A model generated the notes under the pieces. That model was not told where the DNA came from, did not search any database, and saw only the letters and a program-made list of their open reading frames with translations. Source: Zymobacter sp047495495 (lineage in GTDB: Bacteria; Pseudomonadota; Gammaproteobacteria; Pseudomonadales; Halomonadaceae). Taken from it: 64,000 nucleotides of DNA. Both the position numbers and the translations under genes were made by a program. Where the stretch lies: positions 248,001-312,000 of the forward strand of contig NZ_CP179930.1 of assembly GCF_047495495.1 (NCBI RefSeq). Direction: 5' to 3'. Of the stretch, positions 41,916 to 51,534 are shown piece by piece (position 1 is the first letter of the stretch; the number at the start of each line of letters is the position of its first letter).

Positions 41916-43067
41916 TTGATTACCCCTGCGATACTGGCATTGGAAGACGGCAGTATATTCCATGGTATTTCCATCGGCGCTGAAGGACATACCCATGGGG
42001 AAGTCGTTTTCAACACCGCCATGACAGGCTATCAAGAAATCCTTACCGACCCCTCCTACCTCCAGCAGATCGTCACGCTGACCTATCCTCATATTGGCAA
42101 TACCGGTATCAACCACGAAGACGTGGAGTCCGACCGTGTGTGTGCCGCAGGATTGGTAATTCGCGACCTGCCGCGTCTGGCCAGCAACTTCCGTAGCCAG
42201 ATGGCGCTTGATGACTATCTCCGTGAGCAGAATGTGGTCGGTATCGCAGATATCGACACACGACGATTGACGCGACTGCTACGCGAAAAGGGTTCACTGA
42301 AAGGCGCGATTCTGGCAGGAAGTGAAGCGCAGGGCGATGACGCCGAAGCGCGAGCCATTGCACTGGCGTCCAGCTTCCCCGGCCTAAAAGGGGCCGATCT
42401 TGCTCAGGTGGCAACGACACAAGAACGCTTGGAGTGGCACCAAGGCGAGTGGCAACTGGCCCACGGCTACTCCGACGCCGAAAAGCAAGAACGTCCGTAT
42501 CACGTCGTCGCCTACGACTTCGGCACCAAATACAACATCTTCCGCATGCTGACCGAACGCGGCTGCCGCCTGACAATTGTCCCGGCGACCACGCCAGCGG
42601 ATGAGGTGCTGGCACTGGCACCCGATGGTGTCTTCCTGTCCAACGGCCCGGGTGACCCCGAGCCCTGCACCTACGCGATCGACGCGATCCGTACGGTCAT
42701 GGCGCAGAAGATCCCGACCTTCGGCATCTGTCTTGGTCATCAGCTGCTGGCACTGGCCAGTGGTGCGCGTACGGCTAAGATGAGCCACGGTCACCATGGG
42801 GCCAACCACCCGGTGCAGGACCTGGATTCCGGCAAGGTGCTCATCACCAGCCAGAACCACGGGTTCGCCGTAGATGAAGAGAGCCTGCCGGCGCACCTGC
42901 GCGCTACGCACCGATCGCTCTTCGACGGCACGCTGCAAGGCATCGAACGCACCGACTGCCCGGCCTTCAGCTTCCAGGGTCACCCTGAAGCCAGTCCGGG
43001 GCCGCACGACGTCGCGCCTCTGTTCGACCGCTTCATCGAGCTGATGAAGGCCAACAAGACGGCCTGA
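41916..43067 (+). CDS. carA: Carbamoyl-phosphate synthase small subunit CarA
   Basis: 383-aa glutamine amidotransferase subunit feeding ammonia to CarB for arginine and pyrimidine synthesis. Class I amidotransferase triad: Cys272 in FGICLGHQ, His356 and Glu358 in FQGHPEASPGP. N-terminal LEDGSIFHG and FNTAMTGYQEILTDPSY are conserved. No ATG fits; TTG at 41916 has GGGAGG upstream and gives a length equal to E. coli CarA (382). The longer frame from 41751 runs through the leader terminator and is rejected. Confidence 0.96.
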   Translation: MITPAILALEDGSIFHGISIGAEGHTHGEVVFNTAMTGYQEILTDPSYLQQIVTLTYPHIGNTGINHEDVESDRVCAAGLVIRDLPRLASNFRSQMALDDYLREQNVVGIADIDTRRLTRLLREKGSLKGAILAGSEAQGDDAEARAIALASSFPGLKGADLAQVATTQERLEWHQGEWQLAHGYSDAEKQERPYHVVAYDFGTKYNIFRMLTERGCRLTIVPATTPADEVLALAPDGVFLSNGPGDPEPCTYAIDAIRTVMAQKIPTFGICLGHQLLALASGARTAKMSHGHHGANHPVQDLDSGKVLITSQNHGFAVDEESLPAHLRATHRSLFDGTLQGIERTDCPAFSFQGHPEASPGPHDVAPLFDRFIELMKANKTA

Positions 43068-43075
43068 TGAACAGC

Positions 43076-43098
43076 CCGGACGGCCTTGTGCCGTCCGG
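43076..43098 (+). other. Hairpin between carA and carB
   Basis: Perfect 9-bp stem CCGGACGGC / GCCGTCCGG, loop CTTGT, starting nine bases after the carA stop. No T run; probably an mRNA-processing or stability element inside the operon. Confidence 0.55.
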
Positions 43099-43169
43099 TA
43101 TGAACCGGATCACATCTTGAATCTTTGCCACTGCCTTGCAGGCGGTGGCCGTTCACTGCGGACTCAGTC

Positions 43170-46100
43170 ATGCCAAAACGTACTGACATCAACAGCGTTC
43201 TGATTATCGGCGCCGGCCCCATCGTTATTGGGCAGGCGTGTGAATTCGACTATTCCGGCGCACAGGCGTGCAAGGCGCTGCGCGAAGAAGGCATTCGCGT
43301 CATTCTGGTCAACTCTAACCCGGCCACTATCATGACCGACCCGGTCATGGCGGACGCGACCTACATCGAGCCGATCACCTGGCAGGCGGTTGAGCGCATC
43401 ATCGAAAAAGAACGTCCCGATGCACTCCTGCCGACCATGGGCGGTCAGACAGCGCTTAACTGCGCCCTCGATTTGGAACGCGAAGGCGTACTGGAACGCT
43501 ACGGCGTTGAGATGATCGGTGCCAACGCCGATACCATCGACAAGGCCGAAGACCGCGACCGTTTCGACAAGGCGATGCGTGCCATTGGCCTTGAATGCCC
43601 GAAAGCGCGTATCGCGCACTCTATGGATGAAGCGTGGGAAATCCAGGGCGAACTCGGCTTCCCTTGCATCATTCGCCCGTCCTTCACCATGGGCGGCTCT
43701 GGCGGTGGCGTGGCCTACAACCGTGAAGAGTTCGAGACCATCTGCACCAGCGGCTTCGATCTGTCACCGACTCGCGAGCTGCTGATCGACGAATCGCTTT
43801 TGGGCTGGAAAGAATACGAGATGGAGGTGGTGCGTGACCGCAAGGACAACGCCATCATCGTCTGCTCGATCGAGAACTTCGATCCGATGGGGGTTCACAC
43901 CGGTGACTCCATCACGGTCGCGCCTGCACAGACGCTGACCGACAAGGAATACCAGATCATGCGTGACGCCTCTTTGGCGGTGCTACGCGAGATCGGTGTC
44001 GAAACCGGGGGTTCCAACGTACAGTTCGGTGTCGATCCTGAGACCGGCCGCATGGTCGTGATCGAGATGAACCCGCGCGTATCGCGTTCTTCTGCGCTGG
44101 CGTCCAAGGCAACGGGCTTCCCGATCGCTAAGATCGCCGCCAAGCTCGCGATCGGCTACACGCTGGATGAGCTGGACAACGACATCACCGGTGGTGCAAC
44201 GCCGGCATCGTTCGAACCGGCCATCGACTACGTCGTCACCAAAATTCCGCGCTTCACGTTTGAGAAGTTCCCGCAGGCCAACGACCGTCTGACCACCCAG
44301 ATGAAATCCGTGGGTGAGGTCATGGCGATCGGCCGTACCTTCCAAGAATCGCTGCAGAAAGCATTGCGCGGTCTGGAAACCGGCATCGACGGTCTGGACC
44401 CGCGCATCGACGAACTGAGCTATGAAAGCGAGCAGCAGCTCCAGCGCGAGCTGCAGAGTGCCGGGCCGGAGCGCATCCTGTATGTTGCCGACGCGTTCCG
44501 TCTGGGCTACAGCGTTGATCGCGTGTTTGGCTACACCAACATTGATCCGTGGTTCCTTGTTCAGCTCGAAGAGCTGGTCGCCGCTGAAAAATGGGTGACG
44601 GAACATACACTGGCTGACCTGGACTACGCGACGCTACGTCGTCTCAAACGCCAGGGCTTCGGCGATGCTCGTCTGGCCACGCTGCTGAACGTCAGCGAAC
44701 AGGCCGTGCGCGATCATCGTCATGCACTGAAGCTGCGTCCGGTCTACAAACGCGTCGATACCTGTGCGGCTGAGTTCTCCACGTCCACGGCGTACCTGTA
44801 CTCTACCTATGAAGAAAAGTGCGAAGCTGAGCCGACCAGCAACCGCAAGATCATGGTGCTGGGTGGTGGTCCTAACCGTATCGGGCAGGGGATCGAGTTT
44901 GACTATTGCTGTGTTCATGCGGCGCTGGCGCTGCACGAAGACGGCTATGAAACACTGATGGTCAACTGCAACCCGGAAACGGTGTCTACCGACTACGACA
45001 CCAGTGATCGCCTCTACTTTGAGCCGGTCACGCTGGAAGACGTACTGGAAATCGTGCACAAGGAACAGCCGGAAGGCGTCATTGTGCAGTTCGGTGGTCA
45101 GACGCCGCTGAAACTGGCGCGTGCGCTAGAAGCCGCGGGCGTCAACATCATCGGGACGACGCCGGATGCCATCGACCGTGCCGAAGACCGCGAGCGTTTC
45201 CAGCACATGATCGACAAGCTGGGTCTGCGCCAGCCGCCGAACGCGACGGCACGCAGCTTCGATGAAGCCTTCGCGAAAGCTGAGGCCATCGGCTATCCGC
45301 TGGTCGTGCGCCCGTCGTACGTGCTGGGTGGTCGCGCGATGGAAATCGTCTATAGTCCGTCCGAGCTTGAGCATTACATGACCACGGCCGTGCGCGTATC
45401 CAACGACAGTCCGGTACTGCTGGATCACTTCTTGAGCGCTGCTGTCGAAGTGGATATCGACGCCGTTTCCGATGGTGAACTGGTTGTGATCGGCAGCGTG
45501 ATGCAGCACGTTGAGCAGGCGGGTGTTCACTCCGGTGACTCTGCCTGCTCGCTGCCGCCGTATTCTCTGCCGAAAGACGTGCAGGACGAAATGCGTCGCC
45601 AGGTCAAGGCTATGGCGGTCGAGCTGGGCGTTGTCGGTCTGATGAACGTGCAGATGGCATGGCAGGACGGCCTGATCTACATCATCGAAGTTAACCCGCG
45701 CGCATCGCGTACCGTGCCGTTCGTATCCAAGTGCATCGGCCGCTCGCTGGCGCAGGTTGCAGCCCGCTGTATGGCCGGTCAGACGTTGGTTTCGCAAGGG
45801 TTCACGGAAGAGGTCATTCCGACGTTCTACAGCGTTAAGGAAGCCGTCTTCCCGTTCAACAAGTTCCCAGGTGTCGACCCGATCCTGTCGCCGGAAATGA
45901 AATCGACCGGTGAAGTCATGGGTAGCGGAGCCACCTTCGCGGAAGCCTTCTACAAGGCGCAGATCGGTGCCGGTGCGCCGCTCCCGCAGAAGAACGGCCC
46001 TCGCACGGCATTCCTATCAGTACGCGACCCGGACAAGAAAGGCATTATCGAGGTTGCGCATGCTCTGATAGCATTGGGCTTTAAATTGGTTGCCACACGC

Positions 46101-46400
46101 GGGACGGCGGATGCGCTGTCATCTGCGGGCCTGCCTGTGGTCATTGTCAACAAGGTTTACGAAGGGCGTCCGCATATCGTCGATATGCTGAAGAACGGGG
46201 ACGTCGATTACATCGTCAATACCACTGAAGGGCGTCAAGCCATCAGTGACTCGTCCGAGATCCGCCGTACGGCGCTGGCCCGCAAAGTGCCTTATGCGAC
46301 CACGTTGGCCGGCGCTCAGGCGATCTGTATGGCGCTCGAATATGGTGATCGACTGAACGTGCGGCGTCTTCAGGATTTGCATGCAGGAGCAACGGAATGA
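43170..46400 (+). CDS. carB: Carbamoyl-phosphate synthase large subunit CarB
   Basis: 1076-aa synthetase made of two homologous ATP-grasp halves (each with FDYSGAQACKAL / FDYCCVHAALAL and GGQTAL / GGQTPL segments) and a C-terminal allosteric domain (FLSVRDPDKKGIIEVA, TTEGRQAISDS). It turns bicarbonate, ammonia from CarA and 2 ATP into carbamoyl phosphate. The start MPKRTDINSVLIIGAGPIVIG equals the family N-terminus; the RBS is weak, consistent with coupling to carA. Overlaps greA by four bases. Confidence 0.97.
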   Translation: MPKRTDINSVLIIGAGPIVIGQACEFDYSGAQACKALREEGIRVILVNSNPATIMTDPVMADATYIEPITWQAVERIIEKERPDALLPTMGGQTALNCALDLEREGVLERYGVEMIGANADTIDKAEDRDRFDKAMRAIGLECPKARIAHSMDEAWEIQGELGFPCIIRPSFTMGGSGGGVAYNREEFETICTSGFDLSPTRELLIDESLLGWKEYEMEVVRDRKDNAIIVCSIENFDPMGVHTGDSITVAPAQTLTDKEYQIMRDASLAVLREIGVETGGSNVQFGVDPETGRMVVIEMNPRVSRSSALASKATGFPIAKIAAKLAIGYTLDELDNDITGGATPASFEPAIDYVVTKIPRFTFEKFPQANDRLTTQMKSVGEVMAIGRTFQESLQKALRGLETGIDGLDPRIDELSYESEQQLQRELQSAGPERILYVADAFRLGYSVDRVFGYTNIDPWFLVQLEELVAAEKWVTEHTLADLDYATLRRLKRQGFGDARLATLLNVSEQAVRDHRHALKLRPVYKRVDTCAAEFSTSTAYLYSTYEEKCEAEPTSNRKIMVLGGGPNRIGQGIEFDYCCVHAALALHEDGYETLMVNCNPETVSTDYDTSDRLYFEPVTLEDVLEIVHKEQPEGVIVQFGGQTPLKLARALEAAGVNIIGTTPDAIDRAEDRERFQHMIDKLGLRQPPNATARSFDEAFAKAEAIGYPLVVRPSYVLGGRAMEIVYSPSELEHYMTTAVRVSNDSPVLLDHFLSAAVEVDIDAVSDGELVVIGSVMQHVEQAGVHSGDSACSLPPYSLPKDVQDEMRRQVKAMAVELGVVGLMNVQMAWQDGLIYIIEVNPRASRTVPFVSKCIGRSLAQVAARCMAGQTLVSQGFTEEVIPTFYSVKEAVFPFNKFPGVDPILSPEMKSTGEVMGSGATFAEAFYKAQIGAGAPLPQKNGPRTAFLSVRDPDKKGIIEVAHALIALGFKLVATRGTADALSSAGLPVVIVNKVYEGRPHIVDMLKNGDVDYIVNTTEGRQAISDSSEIRRTALARKVPYATTLAGAQAICMALEYGDRLNVRRLQDLHAGATE

Positions 46401-46873
46401 ATAAAGTGCCGATGACGGTTAATGGCGAGACACGCCTGCGCGAAGAGCTGGTTCAGCTCAAGACCGTAGAGCGTCCTCGTGTCATCGCGGATATCGCAGA
46501 AGCGCGTGAGCACGGCGATCTTAAAGAAAATGCCGAGTACCACGCTGCGCGAGAACAGCAAGGCTTCATCGAAGGCCGTATCCAAGAAATCGAAGGCAAG
46601 CTGTCCAACGCGCAGGTCATCGACGTCACCAAGCTGACGAACACCGGCAAGGTGATCTTCGGTACGACGGTCACACTGCTGAACCTCGATACGGATGCCA
46701 CTACGCGCTACCGTATCGTGGGCGAAGACGAAGCCGATATCAAAAACGGCATGATCTCGCTGACGTCTCCGATCGCCCGCGCGCTGATCGGCAAGGAAGA
46801 AGGCGATATCGTCAACGTCCGTACGCCGGGCGGTGATGTTGAGTTCGAAATCAGCGACGTCGAGTACATCTGA
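46397..46873 (+). CDS. greA: Transcription elongation factor GreA
   Basis: 158 aa. The N-terminal coiled coil carries the catalytic acidic tip (AEAREHGDLKENAEYHAARE) that enters the RNA polymerase secondary channel and triggers cleavage of backtracked RNA. The C-terminal FKBP-like domain holds LISLTSPIARALIGKEEGD-type MISLTSPIARALIGKE and VRTPGGDVEFEI. Starts in the ATGA overlap with carB, so is co-translated. A strong terminator follows. Confidence 0.97.
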   Translation: MNKVPMTVNGETRLREELVQLKTVERPRVIADIAEAREHGDLKENAEYHAAREQQGFIEGRIQEIEGKLSNAQVIDVTKLTNTGKVIFGTTVTLLNLDTDATTRYRIVGEDEADIKNGMISLTSPIARALIGKEEGDIVNVRTPGGDVEFEISDVEYI

Positions 46874-46916
46874 TGTCGTGATCCATCCAAGGCTTTGTCC
46901 TTGAGTGGATGACAAG

Positions 46917-46950
46917 AGCCCGCCCGGCCATTGCTGGGCGGGCTTTTTTT
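46917..46950 (+). terminator. Intrinsic terminator of carAB-greA
   Basis: Perfect 9-bp stem AGCCCGCCC / GGGCGGGCT with a 10-base loop and TTTTTTT. Confidence 0.92.
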
Positions 46951-47148
46951 ATGGACGAAAGTGAAGAGCGCCTCAAGGCATTGAGGGATAGGTACAGGCT
47001 GACCGCCTCGCGTTCATAGCGCTGGTAAATTTCGGGCATAATGGTTTATGTGCGAGAGGCTACTGTCGGCGAGCGGACAAGAACAACAGCACGCAGAGGC
47101 GTCGTTTTCGCGCATTCTTACGACAATATCACGATAGGAGAGTCGCTC

Positions 47149-47979
47149 ATGGCGCTCATATGGTATCTGCTGGCAGGCGTCTGCTCTGGATTGCTGGCCG
47201 GCATGTTCGGTATCGGTGGAGGCATGATCATTGTGCCCGTGCTGGTCTACTGCTTTACCGCCCTGAACGGTATCGAGGCCGGTGTTGCCATGCACGTTGC
47301 GTTGGGTACGTCACTGGCCATCATCGTCTTCACCTCGATCAATGCCGTTATTGCCCACCAGCGTAAGGGGGCCGTGGAGTGGGGGGTGCTAAAAGGCATG
47401 ACAATCGGGATTGCCGTCGGTGCCGTGCTGGGGGCCGCCACGGCCTCGTGGCTGTCAGGTGCCGCACTGCAGGTGATCGTCGGGCTGTTCTCGTTGACGA
47501 TGGCGGCTCAGCAGGTTCGTGAGGTCATTAAGGGCAAACGCCAGACCGGCAATGAGGCAGCTCAGGCCGACTACCCTTTGCCGTCGCGGATGTGGCAGTA
47601 CGGTAGTGGGGCGGTTATCGGATGGGCGTCGGCGTTGTTCGGTATTGGTGGCGGCTCGCTGACAGTGCCGCTGCTGACGTCCAAAAAGCTGAGCATGCAC
47701 CGCGCCGTTGCGACCTCTTCAGCCTGTGGGCTGGCCGTTGCGCTGTTCGGGGCTGCGGGCAATATGGCCTTTGGGTGGGGCAAGGAGGGGCTGCCCGCGT
47801 GGAGCATTGGCTATGTGAATTTGCCGGCGCTGTGCGGCGTGGCTGTTGCCAGCATGCTGTCTGCTCACCTAGGGGTGAGGATCGCTCATCGAGCATCGGG
47901 CGTACAGCTGAAGCTGGGCTTCGCGCTGTTGATGCTGTGTGTCGGTATCGACTTCCTTTACAGCGCGTGGTGGGGCTAG
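47149..47979 (+). CDS. TauE/SafE (TSUP) family membrane transporter
   Basis: 276-aa protein with about eight membrane segments in two repeats. Each repeat opens with the family's glycine motif (AGMFGIGGGMIIVPVL near residue 17 and ASALFGIGGGSLTVPLL in the second half), and MHVALGTSLAIIVFTS is typical. Members export sulfite, sulfoacetate or other organic anions across the inner membrane; the substrate here is unknown. TAGGAG precedes the ATG at 47149; upstream in-frame codons show no membrane character. A passenger between greA and yhbY, transcribed on its own. Confidence 0.85.
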   Translation: MALIWYLLAGVCSGLLAGMFGIGGGMIIVPVLVYCFTALNGIEAGVAMHVALGTSLAIIVFTSINAVIAHQRKGAVEWGVLKGMTIGIAVGAVLGAATASWLSGAALQVIVGLFSLTMAAQQVREVIKGKRQTGNEAAQADYPLPSRMWQYGSGAVIGWASALFGIGGGSLTVPLLTSKKLSMHRAVATSSACGLAVALFGAAGNMAFGWGKEGLPAWSIGYVNLPALCGVAVASMLSAHLGVRIAHRASGVQLKLGFALLMLCVGIDFLYSAWWG

Positions 47980-48028
47980 GCGCTGTCACTGCCGCTACAC
48001 TATGGTTATGGATGTTCCGGAAACAACA

Positions 48029-48050
48029 AAGGCGACCCTTGGGTCGCCTT
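48029..48050 (-). terminator. Terminator of yhbY
   Basis: AAGGCGACCC / GGGTCGCCTT 10-bp stem with a two-base loop, followed on the minus strand by TGTTGTTT. Confidence 0.65.
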
Positions 48051-48089
48051 CCGTAGTCTGCATGGCGCATGGTTAGCGCATGCGAAGAC

Positions 48090-48398
48090 TCAGACGCTGT
48101 AGCGTGTCACGTTGGACAGCTTGCTGCCGTCGCGGTTGCGGCGATACAGCAGGGCGATCTTGCCGATGGTCTGCACCAGTTCCGCACGCGTCTGCTCAAT
48201 CAGAGCTTCGATCTGAGCGGCGCGTTCGTCACGTTCGCCAGACATCAGCTTCACTTTGATCAGCTCGTGATCCGCCAGCGCACGCTTGGCCTCTTCGACC
48301 GCCCCGGCGCTCAGACCGTTCTCAGAGATCTGTACGATAGGGGAAAGATGATGGCCGATGCTGCGGAACTGCTTCTTTTGTGCCGATGTAAGAGGCAT
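48090..48398 (-). CDS. yhbY: CRM-domain ribosome-associated RNA-binding protein YhbY
   Basis: 102-aa single CRM domain. SAQKKQFRSIGHHLSPIVQIS-type start, GLSAGAVEEAKRALADHELIKVKL and the GxxG-like loop replaced by SGERDERAAQ, then LVQTIGKIALLYRRN. Binds precursors of the large ribosomal subunit. The ATG at 48398 fits the family start. Divergent from rlmE, the usual neighbour. Confidence 0.94.
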   Translation of the reverse strand: MPLTSAQKKQFRSIGHHLSPIVQISENGLSAGAVEEAKRALADHELIKVKLMSGERDERAAQIEALIEQTRAELVQTIGKIALLYRRNRDGSKLSNVTRYSV

Positions 48399-48554
48399 GG
48401 TATGTTGGTCACCTAAAAATGTACGATAGTCGACCTCCCAGTCTACCCTATCTGCTGGCATGTTGACCAACCTCTGTCATGTGTCACCTCTGGCACCGGC
48501 GCATAGCGGTTGACGGGACAGTACGAATGATCTCTTCTCTCTTCAGGTGGTCCC

Positions 48555-49226
48555 TTGGCTCGTTCCTCTTCTCGATCAGGCGGTTCCGATAACGGTTCCC
48601 AACGCACTTCCCGTAGTCGCAGCAGTGCAGGCTGGCTCAGGGAGCATTTTGACGATGTCTACGTCCAGAAATCATGGGTCGATGGCTATCGCTCGCGCGC
48701 CAGCTACAAGCTTTTGGAAATAGACGAAAAGGACGCATTGCTGAAGCCGGGCATGCGCATCGTCGACCTCGGCGCGGCACCGGGTGGGTGGAGTCAGGTC
48801 GTGACTCAGAAACTGAACGGCAATGGAACGGTCGTCGCATCGGATATCCTTCCCATGGAGCCGCTCCCAGACGTAAGCTTCATTCAGGGTGACTTCACCG
48901 AAGACGCGGTACTTGATGCCATACTGGCAGAGATTGCCGGACGTGAATTCGACGTAGTGCTGTCGGACATGGCACCTAACATGAGTGGGCAGACCTCCAT
49001 CGATCAGCCGAGCGCCATGGGACTGGTCGAGTTGGCGCTGGATCTGGCCCGTCAGATTCTGAAACCCGGTGGTGACTTTCTGGTCAAGGTGTTTCAGGGC
49101 GAAGGGTTTGATGCCTACCTTAAGGACATGCGCGGCTCGTTCGATAAGGTCGTTACGCGCAAGCCCGGTGCTTCGCGTGCGCGCTCGCGAGAAGTCTATC
49201 TGCTAGGACGCGGTTTTCGTGGCTGA
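48555..49226 (+). CDS. rlmE: 23S rRNA U2552 2'-O-methyltransferase RlmE (FtsJ/RrmJ)
   Basis: 223-aa SAM-dependent methyltransferase acting on the 50S subunit. SRASYKLLEIDEK contains the first catalytic Lys, MRIVDLGAAPGGWSQ is the SAM motif, VVLSDMAPNMSG holds the catalytic Asp, FLVKVFQGEGFD the second Lys and SRARSREVYLLG the Glu. TTG at 48555 is the only sensible start: AGGTGG lies upstream, and the first internal ATG would remove the first catalytic Lys. The Ser/Arg-rich N-terminus is somewhat longer than in E. coli. Followed by ftsH as in most gammaproteobacteria. Confidence 0.95.
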   Translation: MARSSSRSGGSDNGSQRTSRSRSSAGWLREHFDDVYVQKSWVDGYRSRASYKLLEIDEKDALLKPGMRIVDLGAAPGGWSQVVTQKLNGNGTVVASDILPMEPLPDVSFIQGDFTEDAVLDAILAEIAGREFDVVLSDMAPNMSGQTSIDQPSAMGLVELALDLARQILKPGGDFLVKVFQGEGFDAYLKDMRGSFDKVVTRKPGASRARSREVYLLGRGFRG

Positions 49227-49391
49227 TTGAGCTACCTCGCCGTTAAAGCTGTGCAATACTTGTATTGCGATACCGATGGCCTCATCTCTGGATAAAGCAG
49301 CATGTCCTGAATGAGCATGTCTGGAAAGAAGTAGTCGCCCGACGCACTTTGAGGTGTGTTGGCCTCAGAATCATGCAGTGAGGGTAATCCC

Positions 49392-51368
49392 TTGAACGAT
49401 ACGACCAAGAACCTGAGTCTATGGTTGATCATCGCAGTGGTGCTGCTGCTGGTGTTCAACAATTTCAGCGTTGACTCAGCGCCTCCGGCGGTCAGCTATT
49501 CCGACTTCGTCCACAATGTGCAGGACGATAAGGTCAAGAGCGTTACCATCGATGGCTACGTCATCCATGGCAAACAGCAGGATGACACGTCTTTCCAGAC
49601 TATCCGTCCGAGCGTGGGCGATGATCCTCAGCTGATCAATCAGATGCTGCATCACGACATCAAAATCGACGTCCGTGAGCCGCAACAGCCGAGCATCTGG
49701 AAGAGCCTGCTGATCAGTGCCTTCCCGATCCTGCTGACGCTGGGTGTGTTCTTCTTTTTCATGCGCCAGATGCAGGGCGGTGCCGGCGGCAAGGGCGGCC
49801 CGATGAGCTTCGGTAAATCCAAGGCGCGTCTGCTGTCGCAGGATCAGATCAACACCACGCTGAAGGATGTGGCGGGCTGCGATGATGCCAAGGCCGAAGT
49901 GGCTGAGCTGGTCGACTTCCTGCGTGACCCGGGCAAATACCAGCGTCTGGGCGGCAAGATTCCGCGCGGTATCCTGATGGTCGGCCCTCCAGGGACGGGT
50001 AAAACCCTGCTGGCTAAGGCAATCGCTGGTGAAGCGAAAGTGCCGTTCTTCACTATCTCGGGTTCCGATTTCGTCGAAATGTTCGTCGGGGTTGGGGCAT
50101 CGCGCGTGCGCGACATGTTCGAGCAGGCCAAGAAAAGCGCGCCGTGCATCATTTTCATCGACGAGATTGATGCCGTAGGCCGTGCACGTGGCGGCAGCAT
50201 GAGCGGTGGCGGTCACGATGAACGTGAGCAGACCCTCAACCAGCTGCTGGTCGAGATGGACGGTTTCGAGAAAAACGATGGCACCATCGTGATTGCGGCA
50301 ACCAACCGTCCCGATGTGCTGGACAAGGCGCTGCTGCGTCCGGGCCGATTTGACCGTCAGGTCACCGTTGACCTGCCTGATTTCAAAGGACGCGAACAGA
50401 TCCTCAATGTGCACTTGGCGAAAGTGCCGTGTGCCGATGATATCGACGTCACTAAGCTGGCACGTGGTACACCGGGCTTCTCCGGGGCGCAGCTGGCCAA
50501 CTTGGTCAACGAAGCTGCGCTGTTCGCTGCCCGCCGCAACCTGCGTCTGGTTGGCATGAAGGAACTCGACGATGCGCGTGACAAGCTCATCATGGGGCTT
50601 GAGCGCCGCTCGCTGATGACCGACAAGGAAAAGTTCAGCACCGCCTATCACGAAGCAGGTCATGCAATCGTGTCCCTACACGTGCCGGAATACGACCCGA
50701 TCTACAAAGTGTCGATCATGCCGCGTAGTGGTGGTTCGCTGGGTGTCACCATGTTCCTGCCGGAAGAAGCGTACAGCGAATCGCGCCGCAAAATGGTCAG
50801 TCGTATCTGTGTCGCGATGGGTGGCCGTGCCGCCGAGGAAATTCTGCACGGGCCGGAAGGCGTGACCTCCGGTGCTTACGGTGATATTCAGCAGATCACC
50901 CAGGTGGTCTACAACATGCTGTCGCGCTACGGTCTGTCCGACAAGCTGGGCATGCTGCTGTATGATGATCCGCAAAACCAGTACATGGACAGTCAGGGCG
51001 CCAAGCGTTTTATGTCCGAAGAAACGCGCCAGCTGCTGGACCGCGAAGCGCGTCGCATCATTGACGAGTGCTATCAGGAAACCACGCGTATCCTGGTCGA
51101 GCACAAGGACAAGCTGGACCTGATGGCCAAAGCGCTGGTGGAATACGAAACGCTCGATTCCGATCAGGTCGCTGAAATCATGGAAGGCCGTTTCCCGTCT
51201 CCGCCTAAATCCACCGATGGTGGCACGCCGCCGAACGGTGGTCAGGTGATCGACGGTACGGCCACGCCGGTCAACGGCGGTGGTGATGTACAGCCGCCGC
51301 CCAGCGAGCCCGGCGACAATGTTCGTGATGAACGCTCCAACGATGATCCGCAGGACCCGCGTTCATGA
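49392..51368 (+). CDS. ftsH: ATP-dependent membrane zinc protease FtsH
   Basis: 658-aa AAA+ metalloprotease anchored by two N-terminal membrane segments (LSLWLIIAVVLLLVFNNF and ISAFPILLTLGVFFFF) that flank a periplasmic domain. Walker A GPPGTGKT starts at residue 198, Walker B is IIFIDEIDAVG, and the zinc site HEAGH is at 420-424. The Pro/Gly-rich C-terminal tail is longer and differs from the E. coli one. Degrades sigma-32, LpxC and misassembled membrane proteins in E. coli. TTG at 49392 has GAGGG seven bases upstream and aligns with the E. coli N-terminus (KNLxLWLxIAVVL). Confidence 0.97.
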   Translation: MNDTTKNLSLWLIIAVVLLLVFNNFSVDSAPPAVSYSDFVHNVQDDKVKSVTIDGYVIHGKQQDDTSFQTIRPSVGDDPQLINQMLHHDIKIDVREPQQPSIWKSLLISAFPILLTLGVFFFFMRQMQGGAGGKGGPMSFGKSKARLLSQDQINTTLKDVAGCDDAKAEVAELVDFLRDPGKYQRLGGKIPRGILMVGPPGTGKTLLAKAIAGEAKVPFFTISGSDFVEMFVGVGASRVRDMFEQAKKSAPCIIFIDEIDAVGRARGGSMSGGGHDEREQTLNQLLVEMDGFEKNDGTIVIAATNRPDVLDKALLRPGRFDRQVTVDLPDFKGREQILNVHLAKVPCADDIDVTKLARGTPGFSGAQLANLVNEAALFAARRNLRLVGMKELDDARDKLIMGLERRSLMTDKEKFSTAYHEAGHAIVSLHVPEYDPIYKVSIMPRSGGSLGVTMFLPEEAYSESRRKMVSRICVAMGGRAAEEILHGPEGVTSGAYGDIQQITQVVYNMLSRYGLSDKLGMLLYDDPQNQYMDSQGAKRFMSEETRQLLDREARRIIDECYQETTRILVEHKDKLDLMAKALVEYETLDSDQVAEIMEGRFPSPPKSTDGGTPPNGGQVIDGTATPVNGGGDVQPPPSEPGDNVRDERSNDDPQDPRS

Positions 51369-51399
51369 GGTCACTGTCTGAGTGATCCCATGACGCCAT

Positions 51400-51433
51400 A
51401 ACGGGCAGGTAGGGGAAACCCTGCCTGCCCGTT
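51400..51433 (+). terminator. Terminator-like hairpin between ftsH and folP
   Basis: 15-bp stem AACGGGCAGGTAGGG / CCCTGCCTGCCCGTT (one G-T) with a GAAA tetraloop. It is followed by GTCATTT, so termination may be partial. Confidence 0.7.
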
Positions 51434-51534
51434 GTCATTTGTACGCTGCCGGGTTGCATGTGCGGCCGTAATGCTGCGGCATGATGGTTCGCCTGATCCG
51501 GCCATGGCTTGAAGAACAACGAAGGTAATGATCA